DNA from: Flavobacteriales bacterium
GTDB taxonomy: Bacteria; Bacteroidota; Bacteroidia; UBA10329
Direction of reading: 5' to 3'
Length of the DNA: 64,000 nucleotides
Assembly: GCA_021739695.1 (NCBI GenBank)
Contig: JAIPBM010000001.1
Coordinates: forward strand, 124,001 to 188,000
In this document: positions 23,652-34,100 of the stretch, one piece after another
How positions within the stretch are numbered: position 1 is the first letter of the stretch
Layout of the letters: the number at the start of each line of letters is the position of its first letter
Translations under genes and position numbers: made by a program
The notes under the pieces: generated by a model
The model's database searches: none
What the model was told of the DNA's origin: nothing
Seen by the model: the letters and a program-made list of their open reading frames with translations, nothing else

Positions 23652-26387
23652 ATGGATAAGTTCTCTTACCTCTCTAACATGGATGTCTCTGCAGTAGAAC
23701 ATCTCTATCAATCTTACAAATCCGAACCATCATCTGTAAGCACAGATTGGCAGCAATTTTTTGCTGGTTTCGACTTTGCGGAACAGCTTTATGACCAAGA
23801 CGATGCGTCTTTTGGTATTCCGGCCAATGTGAAGAAGGAGTTCGATGTGATCAACCTTATTGATGGTTATCGAAAGAACGGTCACTTGTTTACCCGAACA
23901 AATCCAGTTCGCGAACGAAGAAAATATGCTCCAACGCTGGCCAAAGAGAATTTTGAGCTTCGCGATGCCGATCTTGAAACCACGTTCCGCGCGGGGACAA
24001 TGATCGGAATCGGTCCGGCCACGTTGCGCCAGATCATCGAACATTTGGATGCTACCTATTGCCAAAGCATTGGGGTAGAATACATGTATATGCGAAGGCC
24101 CGAAGTGGTTGAGTGGATGCAGAAAATGTTGGAATCGAACCGAAATCAACCTAATTTCTCGTTGGAAGAGAAAAAGCAGGTGCTGAAGAAATTGAGCCAA
24201 GCTGTGCTTTTCGAAGAGTTTCTTGGAAAGAAATTCACGGGACAAAAACGCTTTTCGTTAGAAGGTGCAGAATCGCTGATTCCTGCCTTGGATATGGTGG
24301 TTGAGGAAGGTGCCGATCTTGGAATTGAGGAATTTGTGATAGGAATGGCGCACCGTGGACGTTTGAACGTGCTGGCCAACATTCTGAATAAGACCTACAA
24401 AGAGATCTTCTCCGAATTTGAAGGGAAAGATTACGAAGATGCAGACATTGAAGGAGACGTGAAGTACCACATGGGCTACACTTCGTTCATGACCTGCGAT
24501 AATGGCAAGGATGTGAAGATGAATCTTTGCCCAAACCCATCACATCTTGAAGCTGTTGGTCCTGTTGTAGAAGGAATTTCTCGCGCTAAGATCGACCGTA
24601 AATTCAAGGGCGATAACAGCAAACTGTGTTCAATTCTTATTCATGGCGATGCGGCAATAGCTGGTCAAGGCGTTGTTTACGAAGTGGTGCAAATGGCCAA
24701 ATTGGATGGCTATAAAACAGGCGGAACAATCCATATTGTCATCAACAACCAAGTTGGTTTTACCACCAACTACACCGATGGCCGTTCAAGTATCTATTGC
24801 ACCGATGTGGCCAAAGTGACACATTCACCGGTTTTCCACGTGAATGGAGACGATGCTGAAGCTGTTTCGCACACCATGCGTATGGCCATGAAATTCCGTC
24901 AGCATTTCAAAGGAGATGTGTTTGTGGATCTGCTTTGCTACCGAAAATACGGTCACAACGAAGGTGATGAACCACGATTCACGCAACCGAAACTGTACGA
25001 CATCATTGCCAAACATGAGAATCCACTGACGATTTACGCGCAAAAACTCACCTCTTCGGGGTTGGTTGGTGCCGATCTGGTCAAGAGTATGGAGCAGGAT
25101 TTCAGCGATATGCTTCAAGAACGTTTGATAGAGGCAAAAGAAATTCAGAAAGCCACAGTCACCCAATTTTTGGAAGACACTTGGAAAGGTTATCGCTTTG
25201 CCAAGAAGGAAGATTTTGAGTTTTCCATTGAAACAGGCGTAAATGAAAATACGCTGAAGGAGATTTCCAGAGTGCTGACAACTGTTCCGAAAGAGATCAA
25301 GGTTTTCCGAAAAATGCAGAAGATCCTGAAAGACCGTGAAGACATGGTTTTTGAAACGGACAAGTTGGATTGGGGAATGGCTGAATTGCTTGCCTATGGT
25401 TCGCTGCTAAAAGAAGGTCACGAAGTGCGTATTTCAGGTCAAGATGTGGAACGCGGAACATTTTCTCACCGCCATGCTGTGCTTATCGTTGAAGAGTCTG
25501 GACAAGAATACGTTCCGCTCGATCACCTAGGCGAAGGCCAAGGCGAATTCAACATTTTCAACTCGTTCCTTTCGGAATATGCCGTACTCGGGTTTGATTA
25601 CGGTTACGCTTTCGGATGCCCTAATTGCCTACCGATTTGGGAAGCGCAGTTCGGAGATTTCAACAATGGAGCGCAGATCATCATCGACCAGTTCATTTCT
25701 TCTGCTGAGGAGAAATGGAAAGGAATGAACGGAATCGTCATGCTTCTTCCGCACGGATACGAAGGCATGGGAGCGGAGCACAGCAGCGCACGTATGGAAC
25801 GTTTCCTTATGCTTTGTGCAGACGATAACATGCAAATCGTAAACTGCTCTACGCCTGCCAACTTCTTCCACGTGCTGAGACGACAGATGAAGCGCGAATT
25901 CCGCAAACCGTTAGTGGTTTTCACACCGAAGAGTCTACTTCGTCATCCACGTTGCGTTTCATCGCTGAAAGAACTGGCCACTGGCGGTTTCCAAGAAGTG
26001 ATAGATGATGTAACTGCTGATGCCAAGAAAGTGACTCGCGTACTGCTTTGCAGCGGAAAAGTATATTACGATCTGCTTGAGAAGAAAGAAGAACTGAATG
26101 CAGAAGAAGTGGCCATCGTTCGTTTAGAACAATTGGATCCATTGCCACGCAAGCAAATTGCCAAACTTCAGGAGAAATACAGCAACGCCAAATGGGTTTG
26201 GGTACAAGAAGAACCTGCAAACATGGGTGCTTGGGCTCACTTACTGCGTAAACTACGCCAAGTGAATCTTGAACTCGTTTCGCGCCCATCTTCAGGCGCT
26301 CCGGCCACAGGATCTGGCCAACGCCATAGAGCAGAACAAGCAAAATTGATGAATCAAGCGTTTGCCGATATTGCGGTGACCGCTTAA
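23652..26387 (+). CDS. sucA: 2-oxoglutarate dehydrogenase E1 component
   Basis: Thiamine diphosphate-dependent decarboxylase of the TCA-cycle oxoglutarate dehydrogenase complex. The 911 residues match the family length. The N-terminus (YLSNMDVSAVEHLYQSYKSEP, then VSTDWQQFF) is the E2-binding segment seen in SucA proteins. Active-site and cofactor motifs follow: GMAHRGRLNVLAN, HLEAVGPVVEG, and the ThDP motif IHGDAAIAGQGVVYE, then GHNEGDEP. The C-terminal half has HGYEGMGAEHSSARMERFL. It is followed 20 bp later by sucB. A consensus promoter box precedes it. Confidence 0.97.
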   Translation: MDKFSYLSNMDVSAVEHLYQSYKSEPSSVSTDWQQFFAGFDFAEQLYDQDDASFGIPANVKKEFDVINLIDGYRKNGHLFTRTNPVRERRKYAPTLAKENFELRDADLETTFRAGTMIGIGPATLRQIIEHLDATYCQSIGVEYMYMRRPEVVEWMQKMLESNRNQPNFSLEEKKQVLKKLSQAVLFEEFLGKKFTGQKRFSLEGAESLIPALDMVVEEGADLGIEEFVIGMAHRGRLNVLANILNKTYKEIFSEFEGKDYEDADIEGDVKYHMGYTSFMTCDNGKDVKMNLCPNPSHLEAVGPVVEGISRAKIDRKFKGDNSKLCSILIHGDAAIAGQGVVYEVVQMAKLDGYKTGGTIHIVINNQVGFTTNYTDGRSSIYCTDVAKVTHSPVFHVNGDDAEAVSHTMRMAMKFRQHFKGDVFVDLLCYRKYGHNEGDEPRFTQPKLYDIIAKHENPLTIYAQKLTSSGLVGADLVKSMEQDFSDMLQERLIEAKEIQKATVTQFLEDTWKGYRFAKKEDFEFSIETGVNENTLKEISRVLTTVPKEIKVFRKMQKILKDREDMVFETDKLDWGMAELLAYGSLLKEGHEVRISGQDVERGTFSHRHAVLIVEESGQEYVPLDHLGEGQGEFNIFNSFLSEYAVLGFDYGYAFGCPNCLPIWEAQFGDFNNGAQIIIDQFISSAEEKWKGMNGIVMLLPHGYEGMGAEHSSARMERFLMLCADDNMQIVNCSTPANFFHVLRRQMKREFRKPLVVFTPKSLLRHPRCVSSLKELATGGFQEVIDDVTADAKKVTRVLLCSGKVYYDLLEKKEELNAEEVAIVRLEQLDPLPRKQIAKLQEKYSNAKWVWVQEEPANMGAWAHLLRKLRQVNLELVSRPSSGAPATGSGQRHRAEQAKLMNQAFADIAVTA

Positions 26388-26407
26388 CCACATAATACGA
26401 TAAAAGC

Positions 26408-27676
26408 ATGCCGATTGTAGAGATCAAAGTACCAAGTCCGGGAGAGTCGATAACCGAAGTAGAAATTGCCACTTTATTGAAGCAAGATGGCGATTACGTA
26501 TTTCTTGATGAGGAGATATGCGAAGTAGATTCTGATAAGGCCACATTGGCCATTCCAGCGGAGCAGGCGGGCACCATCATTTGGAAAGTTGCCGAAGGCG
26601 ATGCCGTGAATGTTGGCGGTGTGATCTGCACCATTGATACGGATGCTAAAGCTCCAGAGGGAAGTGCCCCAAAAGCAGAGAAAAAAGAGGCTGCTCCAGC
26701 GGCAGCTGTAGCTGCTCCAGTTGCTGAAACAGCCAAACCTGCTGCCGCTCCTGCTGCGAAGAACACTGATTCCTATGCAAGTGGAACGCCATCTCCAGCA
26801 GCCAAGAAAATGATGGCTGAAAACGGCATTTCAAGCAACCAGGTGAAAGCATCTGGCAAAGACGGTCGCATTACCAAGCAAGATGTCCTTTCGGCCATGT
26901 CTTCAGGATTTTCGTTGGGCGATGCTGGAAAAAGCTGGTCAGGCGGACGAGAACAACGACCTGAGAAAATGAGCATGCTCCGCAGGAAAGTGGCCGAGCG
27001 CTTGGTTTCTGTAAAGAACGAAACGGCCATGCTCACTACCTTCAATGAGGTGAACATGAAACCGATCATGGACCTGAGAGACAAATACAAAGGCAAGTTT
27101 GCCGATTCTCACGGTGTGAATCTTGGTTTCATGAGCTTCTTCACAAAAGCCGTTACCGAAGCACTGTATCATTTCCCTGCAGTGAATGCGATGATTGATG
27201 GTCAAGAGATCATCTATCACGATTACTGCGACATAGGCATTGCCGTAAGTTCTCCTAAAGGACTTATGGTTCCTGTGGTTCGCAATGCGGAGCAAATGAG
27301 TTTGGCCGAAATTGAGGCAGAGATCAAACGATTAGCCATCAAAGCAAGGGACGGAAAGATCAGCGTGGAAGACATGACCGGAGGAACATTCACCATCACA
27401 AATGGTGGTGTTTTCGGTTCAATGATGAGCACACCGATCATCAACCCTCCACAGAGCGCCATCCTTGGAATGCACAATATTGTTGACCGTGCTGTGGTAG
27501 AAAATGGAGAAATTGTTGCTCGACCTATGATGTATCTCGCTTTGAGCTACGATCATCGAATTATTGACGGAAAAGAGTCTGTTTCTTTCTTGGTAAAAGT
27601 GAAAAACATGCTCGAAAACCCTGCAACTATGTTGTTTGGTGGTAAAACCGGAGAAGAGGTGCTTTTGGGTCTCTAG
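26408..27676 (+). CDS. sucB: 2-oxoglutarate dehydrogenase E2 (dihydrolipoyl succinyltransferase)
   Basis: Core acyltransferase of the oxoglutarate dehydrogenase complex. The 422 residues are arranged as a lipoyl domain (1-77; lipoylated Lys44 in [11 protein letters not shown]), an Ala/Pro-rich linker (about 80-118), a peripheral-subunit-binding domain (about 122-158; [17 protein letters not shown]), and the catalytic domain from about 190. The active-site motif YDHRIIDG places the catalytic histidine near 383. It forms an operon with sucA and is followed by a strong terminator. No E3 gene is nearby. Confidence 0.96.
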   Translation: MPIVEIKVPSPGESITEVEIATLLKQDGDYVFLDEEICEVDSDKATLAIPAEQAGTIIWKVAEGDAVNVGGVICTIDTDAKAPEGSAPKAEKKEAAPAAAVAAPVAETAKPAAAPAAKNTDSYASGTPSPAAKKMMAENGISSNQVKASGKDGRITKQDVLSAMSSGFSLGDAGKSWSGGREQRPEKMSMLRRKVAERLVSVKNETAMLTTFNEVNMKPIMDLRDKYKGKFADSHGVNLGFMSFFTKAVTEALYHFPAVNAMIDGQEIIYHDYCDIGIAVSSPKGLMVPVVRNAEQMSLAEIEAEIKRLAIKARDGKISVEDMTGGTFTITNGGVFGSMMSTPIINPPQSAILGMHNIVDRAVVENGEIVARPMMYLALSYDHRIIDGKESVSFLVKVKNMLENPATMLFGGKTGEEVLLGL

Positions 27677-27694
27677 ACATCTAAATTTTTACTG

Positions 27695-27730
27695 AAAAGC
27701 CACAACCTAGCCACAGGTTGTGGCTTTCTT
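27695..27730 (+). terminator. Rho-independent terminator after sucAB
   Basis: A GCCACAACCT stem pairs exactly with AGGTTGTGGC around a 5-nt loop. It is preceded by AAAA and followed by TTTCTTG, 18 bp after the sucB stop. Confidence 0.85.
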
Positions 27731-27817
27731 GTAAAAAAGAATCAGATAGCAGAACCTAAGCTACGTGTTTCGCGTAAGTCAGTAGCAGCTTGCAAAGCGC
27801 CAAACTGAAACGCACCG

Positions 27818-29215
27818 TTGATCGAAAAACATCTATTAGAGAAAGCCTTAGAGGAAAAAATGTTCACCTCCGAAAAACGGGTGTCCATTTTACGTGTGCT
27901 CCTGTTTGCGCTGAACACAGTTGTGTTCGTGTGGTTCATGGATCATACGTACACCAACGATCCATTAGCATATGGCGTTTTGGCAATAGCTAATGTCTAT
28001 GCCCTCATTACATTGGTTTTCCAGCCTTACAAGAAATTCAAAGTCCTGCGTAGCATCTACTTCACCACCGTGAGTGACGGTGCGCTGGCCACATTGCTCA
28101 TTGTGGCTACAGGATACATGGATTCGCCCTATTATCTCATTTGGTACATCTCACTGGTATCAATCGCATTCAGATATACGCTGCAACAGACGGTTATTAC
28201 CACTTTCATCTACCTGTTGCTGTACATGTGCGTTTTCATACTAGATGGAAACAGTACGATTGAGCTGAGTGATTTTATGCTTAGGCTAGGTTACATTCCT
28301 TTGGCTGGTATGCTTGGCATGTTCGTTTCGCTAGAAATTACCGATCAACTTGATGGCAAAATGTCCATTATAAGGGCGGAAAATGCTCTGAAACAGGCGC
28401 ACCACGAATTGGAAATGAAAGTGGAGACACGAACTAATGAATTGCGTCTGATCAATAAAGATCTGACAGACAGCATTAGTTATGCGCATCGGATACAGAG
28501 CGCTATTCTTCCCAAACTAGAAGACATTGCCGCTCAGTTTGAGCAATTCTTTGTCATTCATCTACCGAAGGATATTGTAAGTGGCGACTTCTATTGGTTT
28601 CACCATCGGGATGGAATCTCGCATCTTGCCGTGGTTGACTGTACAGGACACGGAGTTCCTGGAGCAATGATGTCGATGATCGGAAACAATCTGCTTAATA
28701 GCGCCATTATACAGCAGCGCATTGTATCGCCAAGCGAAGTGCTTCAAAACATGGACAAATCCATAGGTAAACTGCTTAAAGATGATGAACAAGGCTTGGC
28801 GGTTAATGACGGAATGGACCTTTCGCTCTGCATGATAGACCATCGGAACAACATCATTGAATTTGCTGGTGCGCAAAGCATGGCGCTGTTCTTACGAAAT
28901 GGAGAATTATTAGAGATTCGAGGAAACAAGTTTTCAATTGGCGGTTTTGGTTTTGATTCGGCCAAAGAATACCAAACCACTCGACACACTTTTAGCGCCA
29001 ACGATCAACTCTTTCTTTTCTCAGATGGATTTCAGGATCAGTTTGGTGGAATGAAAGGCAAAAAGTTTTACCGAAAAAACCTGATAAACCTTATTGACAG
29101 TTGTTCCGATAGGCCGATGAAAGAACAACGGGAAACCATCAATTCCACGTTCTTTAACTGGAAAGGAAACGAGACACAAATGGATGACGTGACCGTTCTT
29201 GGAGTAAAATTCTAA
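27818..29215 (+). CDS. Membrane-bound SpoIIE-type serine phosphatase
   Basis: PP2C-like phosphatase with an N-terminal membrane sensor. About six hydrophobic segments occupy residues 20-185. A coiled coil follows (about 190-235; AENALKQAHHELEMKVETR), then the SpoIIE catalytic domain from about 240 to the end. Metal-binding aspartates lie in DIVSGDFYW, VVDCTGHGVPGAMMS and late FSDGFQDQFGG and MDDVTVLGV. The TTG at 27818 keeps a charged N-terminus that looks conserved; an ATG at 27860 with GAGGAA in front is an alternative start. Such proteins commonly dephosphorylate STAS or SiaC-type partners. A SiaC-like gene at 60803 is a candidate partner (inference). Confidence 0.88.
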   Translation: MIEKHLLEKALEEKMFTSEKRVSILRVLLFALNTVVFVWFMDHTYTNDPLAYGVLAIANVYALITLVFQPYKKFKVLRSIYFTTVSDGALATLLIVATGYMDSPYYLIWYISLVSIAFRYTLQQTVITTFIYLLLYMCVFILDGNSTIELSDFMLRLGYIPLAGMLGMFVSLEITDQLDGKMSIIRAENALKQAHHELEMKVETRTNELRLINKDLTDSISYAHRIQSAILPKLEDIAAQFEQFFVIHLPKDIVSGDFYWFHHRDGISHLAVVDCTGHGVPGAMMSMIGNNLLNSAIIQQRIVSPSEVLQNMDKSIGKLLKDDEQGLAVNDGMDLSLCMIDHRNNIIEFAGAQSMALFLRNGELLEIRGNKFSIGGFGFDSAKEYQTTRHTFSANDQLFLFSDGFQDQFGGMKGKKFYRKNLINLIDSCSDRPMKEQRETINSTFFNWKGNETQMDDVTVLGVKF

Positions 29216-29224
29216 CTCTTAGAG

Positions 29225-29698
29225 CTAGACTTTAGTCGGCATAACCTTGCTTGAAACTTCCTTCAATACTTGCTCTACGGCTGGGCAGATGGATGCATTC
29301 TTCAAATGAAGACCAAGTAATTGATGTTGCTTTACTCTATCTGTATGAGGATAATCTCTGCAAGCTTTGGGTCTGTTATCATAGATTGAGCAGTAATTAT
29401 CGGAGCCAAGGAATGGACAGGGCATCGACTTAAAAACCTGATCACCATCTTCATCAACGCGCACATATTGGCTTACAAAATCCACTTCCTTCATCCGAAG
29501 ATGTTTTGCAACCCGATGAATGTCCCTATCGGTCAGAAGTGGTCCTGTGGTAGTGCAGCAATTGGCACATTGCAAGCAATCGATGCACGAAAATGCCTTA
29601 TTGTGTGCTTCATGGAACAGATCATCCAATTGACGCGGATTCTTGCGCTTTAATTGAAGCATCAATGGTTCAAATTCCGAACGCGATCTCTTAGCCAT
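29225..29698 (-). CDS. YkgJ family cysteine-cluster protein
   Basis: A 157-residue protein with eight cysteines in the family layout: CIDCLQCANCC near residues 36-46, then CPFLGSDNYCSIYDNRPKAC and a further cysteine near the C-terminus. The pattern suggests zinc or Fe-S binding. The biochemical role of the family is not settled. It is the last gene of a minus-strand run downstream of the thioredoxin gene (18 bp gap) and is convergent with the SpoIIE gene. Confidence 0.85.
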   Translation of the reverse strand: MAKRSRSEFEPLMLQLKRKNPRQLDDLFHEAHNKAFSCIDCLQCANCCTTTGPLLTDRDIHRVAKHLRMKEVDFVSQYVRVDEDGDQVFKSMPCPFLGSDNYCSIYDNRPKACRDYPHTDRVKQHQLLGLHLKNASICPAVEQVLKEVSSKVMPTKV

Positions 29699-29716
29699 TC
29701 AGTGAGAATATGCCTC

Positions 29717-30436
29717 TCAGTTTAATACAACCTTACCGCTGAATCGATGCCCTTGCTCATCCTGCATTTGATAAACATAAATTCCTTGTAAGTGAGTGAC
29801 GTCAATTTGTTCTTGACCTTGAACCAATCTCGACACGATAATTCGGCCACTCAAATCACTGATGGTCAATACCGCTCGAGAATTTGAAGGTGCCTGCCAA
29901 GAAAGACCATTTGTTGTAACTTGTAGTGCTGCCAATTTAACTTCATCTTCCTGAACACTGGCTGCGACAGATTCCAACGCAGCATCCACTTCTGTTTGCA
30001 TCGAACTATAGCCTATCTGCTGAACAAAGGTTCGGTCTGGAGAGATGATATAATATTCGGGTTGATAGACAACGCCATATTGCTGTGCAACCGAATATGC
30101 CTCACCAATTACAGGAAACGGAATGCTGTGGTTGTTTCTGTAAGTGGTAGCATCTGCATTGGTTTCGTTCTGGTCGCGATCAAGCGCCCAAAAAGTAACC
30201 GCATCACCATTTGTCTGATATTCATTATAGATTGCCACGACCTCATCTGCCGTATTGTTGCAAACTGAGCACCAGTTAGTAAAGAATTTCAGAACAACGA
30301 TATTTCCCGCATCCAACTCATCATACAGGTGACGACTGTTCCCGTCAATATCGTTTATGGTAAAATCAGGAGCCGTCTGTGCAATAGAGCCAATACTTAA
30401 TAACAACAGCAATATGTTGCTTCGAATACTTTTCAT
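29717..30436 (-). CDS. Secreted thioredoxin-like protein with a T9SS sorting tail
   Basis: A 239-residue protein. It has a signal peptide (residues 1-19), a TlpA/AhpC-like thioredoxin domain (about 21-155) with the redox pair Cys56/Cys59 in NWCSVCN and a late cis-proline region QPEYYIISP, then a C-terminal domain of about 70 residues. This tail (AVLTISDLSGRIIVS, LQGIYVYQM, GKVVLN) matches the type A T9SS sorting domain. Export across the outer membrane is therefore likely, unusual for a thiol enzyme that usually works in the periplasm. It lies between the Nfu-like and YkgJ genes on the same strand. Confidence 0.85.
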   Translation of the reverse strand: MKSIRSNILLLLLSIGSIAQTAPDFTINDIDGNSRHLYDELDAGNIVVLKFFTNWCSVCNNTADEVVAIYNEYQTNGDAVTFWALDRDQNETNADATTYRNNHSIPFPVIGEAYSVAQQYGVVYQPEYYIISPDRTFVQQIGYSSMQTEVDAALESVAASVQEDEVKLAALQVTTNGLSWQAPSNSRAVLTISDLSGRIIVSRLVQGQEQIDVTHLQGIYVYQMQDEQGHRFSGKVVLN

Positions 30437-30507
30437 GAACTGTTTTCTTAATTGAAAAGCAAGTTAGGCAATGACAAGCTGCGAGAATATCGCCTGTCCG
30501 ACAAACC

Positions 30508-31113
30508 TTAACCGTTCACTGCAACCACTTCACGGATTTCTCCTGGAAGTCGATTCTTGAGAAGGGTTTCAATTCCATTCTTCAGCGTTACGGTGGAAGA
30601 TGGGCAACCGCTGCATGATCCGCGTAGTACTACATTCACCACTCCATTTTCAAGTCCTTTGAACGTGATGTTACCACCGTCTTGGGCAACTGCAGGGGCA
30701 ATTTCGCTATCAAGAATTGCAATGATCTGTTCTTCCAATTCATTCGCTGGGGTGCTATGAACCGTGGTTGCTGCCACTTCAGCATCAGTTAACACGTTTG
30801 AATCCACAAAGTCAGTTACAATCGCACCGCCATCATTCAGATAATCGCGAATGAATTCTCTCAACTCAAGCACTACGTCTTGCCAACTGATCATGTCAGA
30901 TTTCATGACCGTGATAAAATTGTACTGAATGAAAACGCCTGTTACAAAAGGAAACCCAAAGAGCTTCATTGCCAACGGGCTTCCCTTTGCGTCATCCATG
31001 TTGGTGTACTCGGCCAAACCAGATTCGAGCAAGACCCGATTGGCCACGAATTTCATGGTGGTTGGGTTAGGGGTGCTTTCTGCGTAAAGCGAGTATGGGA
31101 TGGTTTTTTCCAT
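30508..31113 (-). CDS. Nfu-type Fe-S cluster scaffold/carrier protein
   Basis: A 201-residue protein with two domains. The N-terminal Nfu domain (about 1-90; AESTPNPTTMKFVANR) is followed by a C-terminal NifU-like domain (about 125-200) with the cluster-binding Cys-x2-Cys in GSCSGCPSSTVTLKNGIE. It should carry 4Fe-4S clusters to target enzymes in the cytoplasm. The start ATG lies only 2 bp after the stop of the giant glycine-rich gene on the same strand, so they may share a transcript, though the functions look unrelated. Confidence 0.92.
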   Translation of the reverse strand: MEKTIPYSLYAESTPNPTTMKFVANRVLLESGLAEYTNMDDAKGSPLAMKLFGFPFVTGVFIQYNFITVMKSDMISWQDVVLELREFIRDYLNDGGAIVTDFVDSNVLTDAEVAATTVHSTPANELEEQIIAILDSEIAPAVAQDGGNITFKGLENGVVNVVLRGSCSGCPSSTVTLKNGIETLLKNRLPGEIREVVAVNG

Positions 31114-31115
31114 GT

Positions 31116-34100
31116 TTAGTCTATGATCACCTTTCGTTGCATTACGCCACTATCTGTAGATATCCTGAGTAGATAAACGCCTTTCACATACGAGCTCAGG
31201 TCAAATTCCTTGCGCCAATAGCTGCGTGATTCCACGTTTGTCTGATAAACCCGCTGACCCAAGACATTGTTCAGTTCCACTGCAATTTCTGATGGCGAAT
31301 CCAATTCCAACTCTACTGTGAACAATCCTGTATTTGGGTTTGGATAAACAGACAACTGATCTCGTAAGCCAAGCTCATTAATTCCTACCCCGAATTCTAA
31401 CACGACTATTGACTGTGTGGTTGTGGTGGTGCAATTATAATTGATGGCTGTCAAGGTGATTGTGTAGGTTCCTGGACTGGTATACGCATGAATTAGGCTA
31501 TCCTCGGAAGATGTGGCTGTGCCATCGCCAAAATCCCAAACGTATTCAACCGCGTTTTGGCTAGTGTTGGTCACCTGCACGGTTCCTGCACCGGAAAGCA
31601 CGACTGGATTCGGATTCATTGTGAATCCTGCAGTAAGACCAATTTGTGGACAGTTCCAATTCACGTCAACTTCAGCGTAAGCCGTATCCGAACAGATTCC
31701 GTTGGAAGCTATCAAGAACACTGGCCGTACGCCAACAGCAATAAAGGCATGACTTGGATTCTGCTGATTGACCAATCCTGTTCCATCCCCAAAGTTCCAA
31801 GTCCATGGATTGTTCATTGATATGTTCAGAGGTGGCGTGGTCTGATCTTGGAATGATACTGAACTGCCTACAGTAGCGCTTGCGGGCCCTGAAAAAGCAG
31901 CATTCAGTGCTGGGAATGTATCTATCTCCAATTGATCCATGGCTTGACAACCATAAATATTGGTGATCACCACATCATAAGTACCGCCCTGCGTGGTCTG
32001 CAAGGTCTGCTCCGTTTCGCCTGGAATCAAATTGCCACTATGGAACCATTCGTAAGTTGATCCTTGATTCAGTGCGTTTAGGATAGGATAAGCCTCATTC
32101 GCGCATACGTTAATGTCGGCTCCGAGAAAAACACTTGGTTCGCTCACCAAAACCACCACATCATCTTCGCCAGAACATCCGTCTTCTTCGATAACAGAAA
32201 CACCATAAGTGCCCGGAAGATTTACTTCCAATTCAATGTCGTTCGTTCCAATTGGGTTTCCGCCAACAGTCCAAGCGTAATCTGCATTATCGATTCCTGC
32301 ATTGAGGATCGGTAATGGATTTCCCGGACAGATAGCTTGATCTGGTCCGAGATCAACTGGCGTGATCGTATAAATTTCAACCTCCACTTCATCCGTTCCT
32401 GAACAATTTGGCCCGTAACTGACCTGAACACCATAGGTTCCTGTAATGGTTGCATCCAAATATTGTTGTGGAAGTCCTGTTGGAAATCCATTCAAGGTCC
32501 AAGCATAGGTTGCTCCATCATTTCCATTGCCATCTAGCACTGGAAGGTCGCCAAGGAAACAGGCACGGAGGTCTTCTCCAAGATCAACCACCACCTGATC
32601 GAGCACATGAATGGTATCTGTGGTCTTAGATGTTCCGCAACAGCTGGTTGTGATCAATTCTATGATGTAATCTCCTGCATTGGCAAATGAAACTGTTCCT
32701 GGATTTTGATCGGCAGAAGAAGTGATTGAGCCACCAGGAATTGTCCATTGGTAAGTGTCTCCAATAAAGGTTGTGGTTAGGTCGGTTGATTCTCCTACGC
32801 AGATGGTTGTGCGCGTGGCATCGATAACTGGAGGAACAAAATCCTCTTCAACAAGGATATAATTGGCGTAGAAATACGGTACACCATCAACAATCAATGT
32901 CAGGTTTCTTGAACCTAAAAGTCCTGAGTACTGAACCGTATCTACCTGTAGTGTACTGTTCTGAGGTTCGGCACCGAAGCCAAAGATCCAGTTGATGACG
33001 CCCGTTGCATCTGTTTCTACACGCACATTGGAATTGGTACATCCGAAATACTCGACCCTTACCTCAGGCTCCCATGGATTGTAAATGTTGGGGTCGAGCA
33101 CAAGAGTACCGTCAATCTGTTCAAGTCCTTTCCTTGCTCCATCAGAACCTTTTCCTCCTTGGCCACCAAAACCGCCAACACCACCATCACCACCATCACC
33201 GCCTTCGCCATTGTTACAGCTGTTGTTCGGACCATTGTCACCAATAAATCCACCAATACCTCCGATTCCTCCTGGGCCGCCAGGTCCACCAGCGCCTCCT
33301 TGCCCACCTTGTCCACCATATCCAGGAAGATATCGGTTATCTTGAATCACTCCGTTTGTTCCATTATTGTAGGTGAAAATGCAGAAAACTCCGCCTCCAC
33401 CTTCGCCACCAAGGCCGCCAAAGCCATTCTGTCCGCCTTCGCCACCTCCGCCTCCACCTCCGCCAGTACCAGCGGTATTATAGGCAGTATCTCCGTTGTA
33501 CGGAGACGAACCAGTGCTTGGAAAGTACGGTTGAAGCGCTGCTGGTTCGCAGCCTTTGGCGCCACCGCCACCGCCACCGCCACCACCAGCTCCGTTGGTC
33601 TGGCCTGGGTCTCCGGTCTCTCCTAATCCTGGAAGATAAAAACCGCCTCCATAACTTGCGTATCCTTGAATACCAGGGCCGCCATCAATCCCCTCAATTC
33701 CATCCGTGCCGTCATCTCCATTATTCAAGGGAGCCACCGCGCAATTTGAATTGGCGTAAGTAAGTTCGCACAGACCTGTACCATGCTGGCCTCCTTGACC
33801 AGAGCCAGAGCCCTGACCATCTTGCCCATCTTCACCTGGATTGGTGAACTCACTATCTGGAGTGATGATCCATTGACAAAGGTTTACGATTGGCACACAA
33901 ACCTCCTGAACCTCAAAACCGCCCCATTCTCCTCCATTGCCTCCGTTTCCTCCGGCATTACTGCCCGGGAAAGATCCAGAAGCGCCAGCGCCACCAGCTC
34001 TGCAACATGAACCTTCATCCTCGCCTGTTTCGCCATTCGCTCCGTTTGCTCCGGGCAATCCCTGTTGACCTGTTTGTCCGGGAATTCCATCCGAACCATT

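Noticed and set aside
33159-33626. Plus-strand Thr/Ala-rich frame of 155 codons
   Set aside because: Same cause: antisense of the Gly-rich repeat region of the 1166-residue protein.
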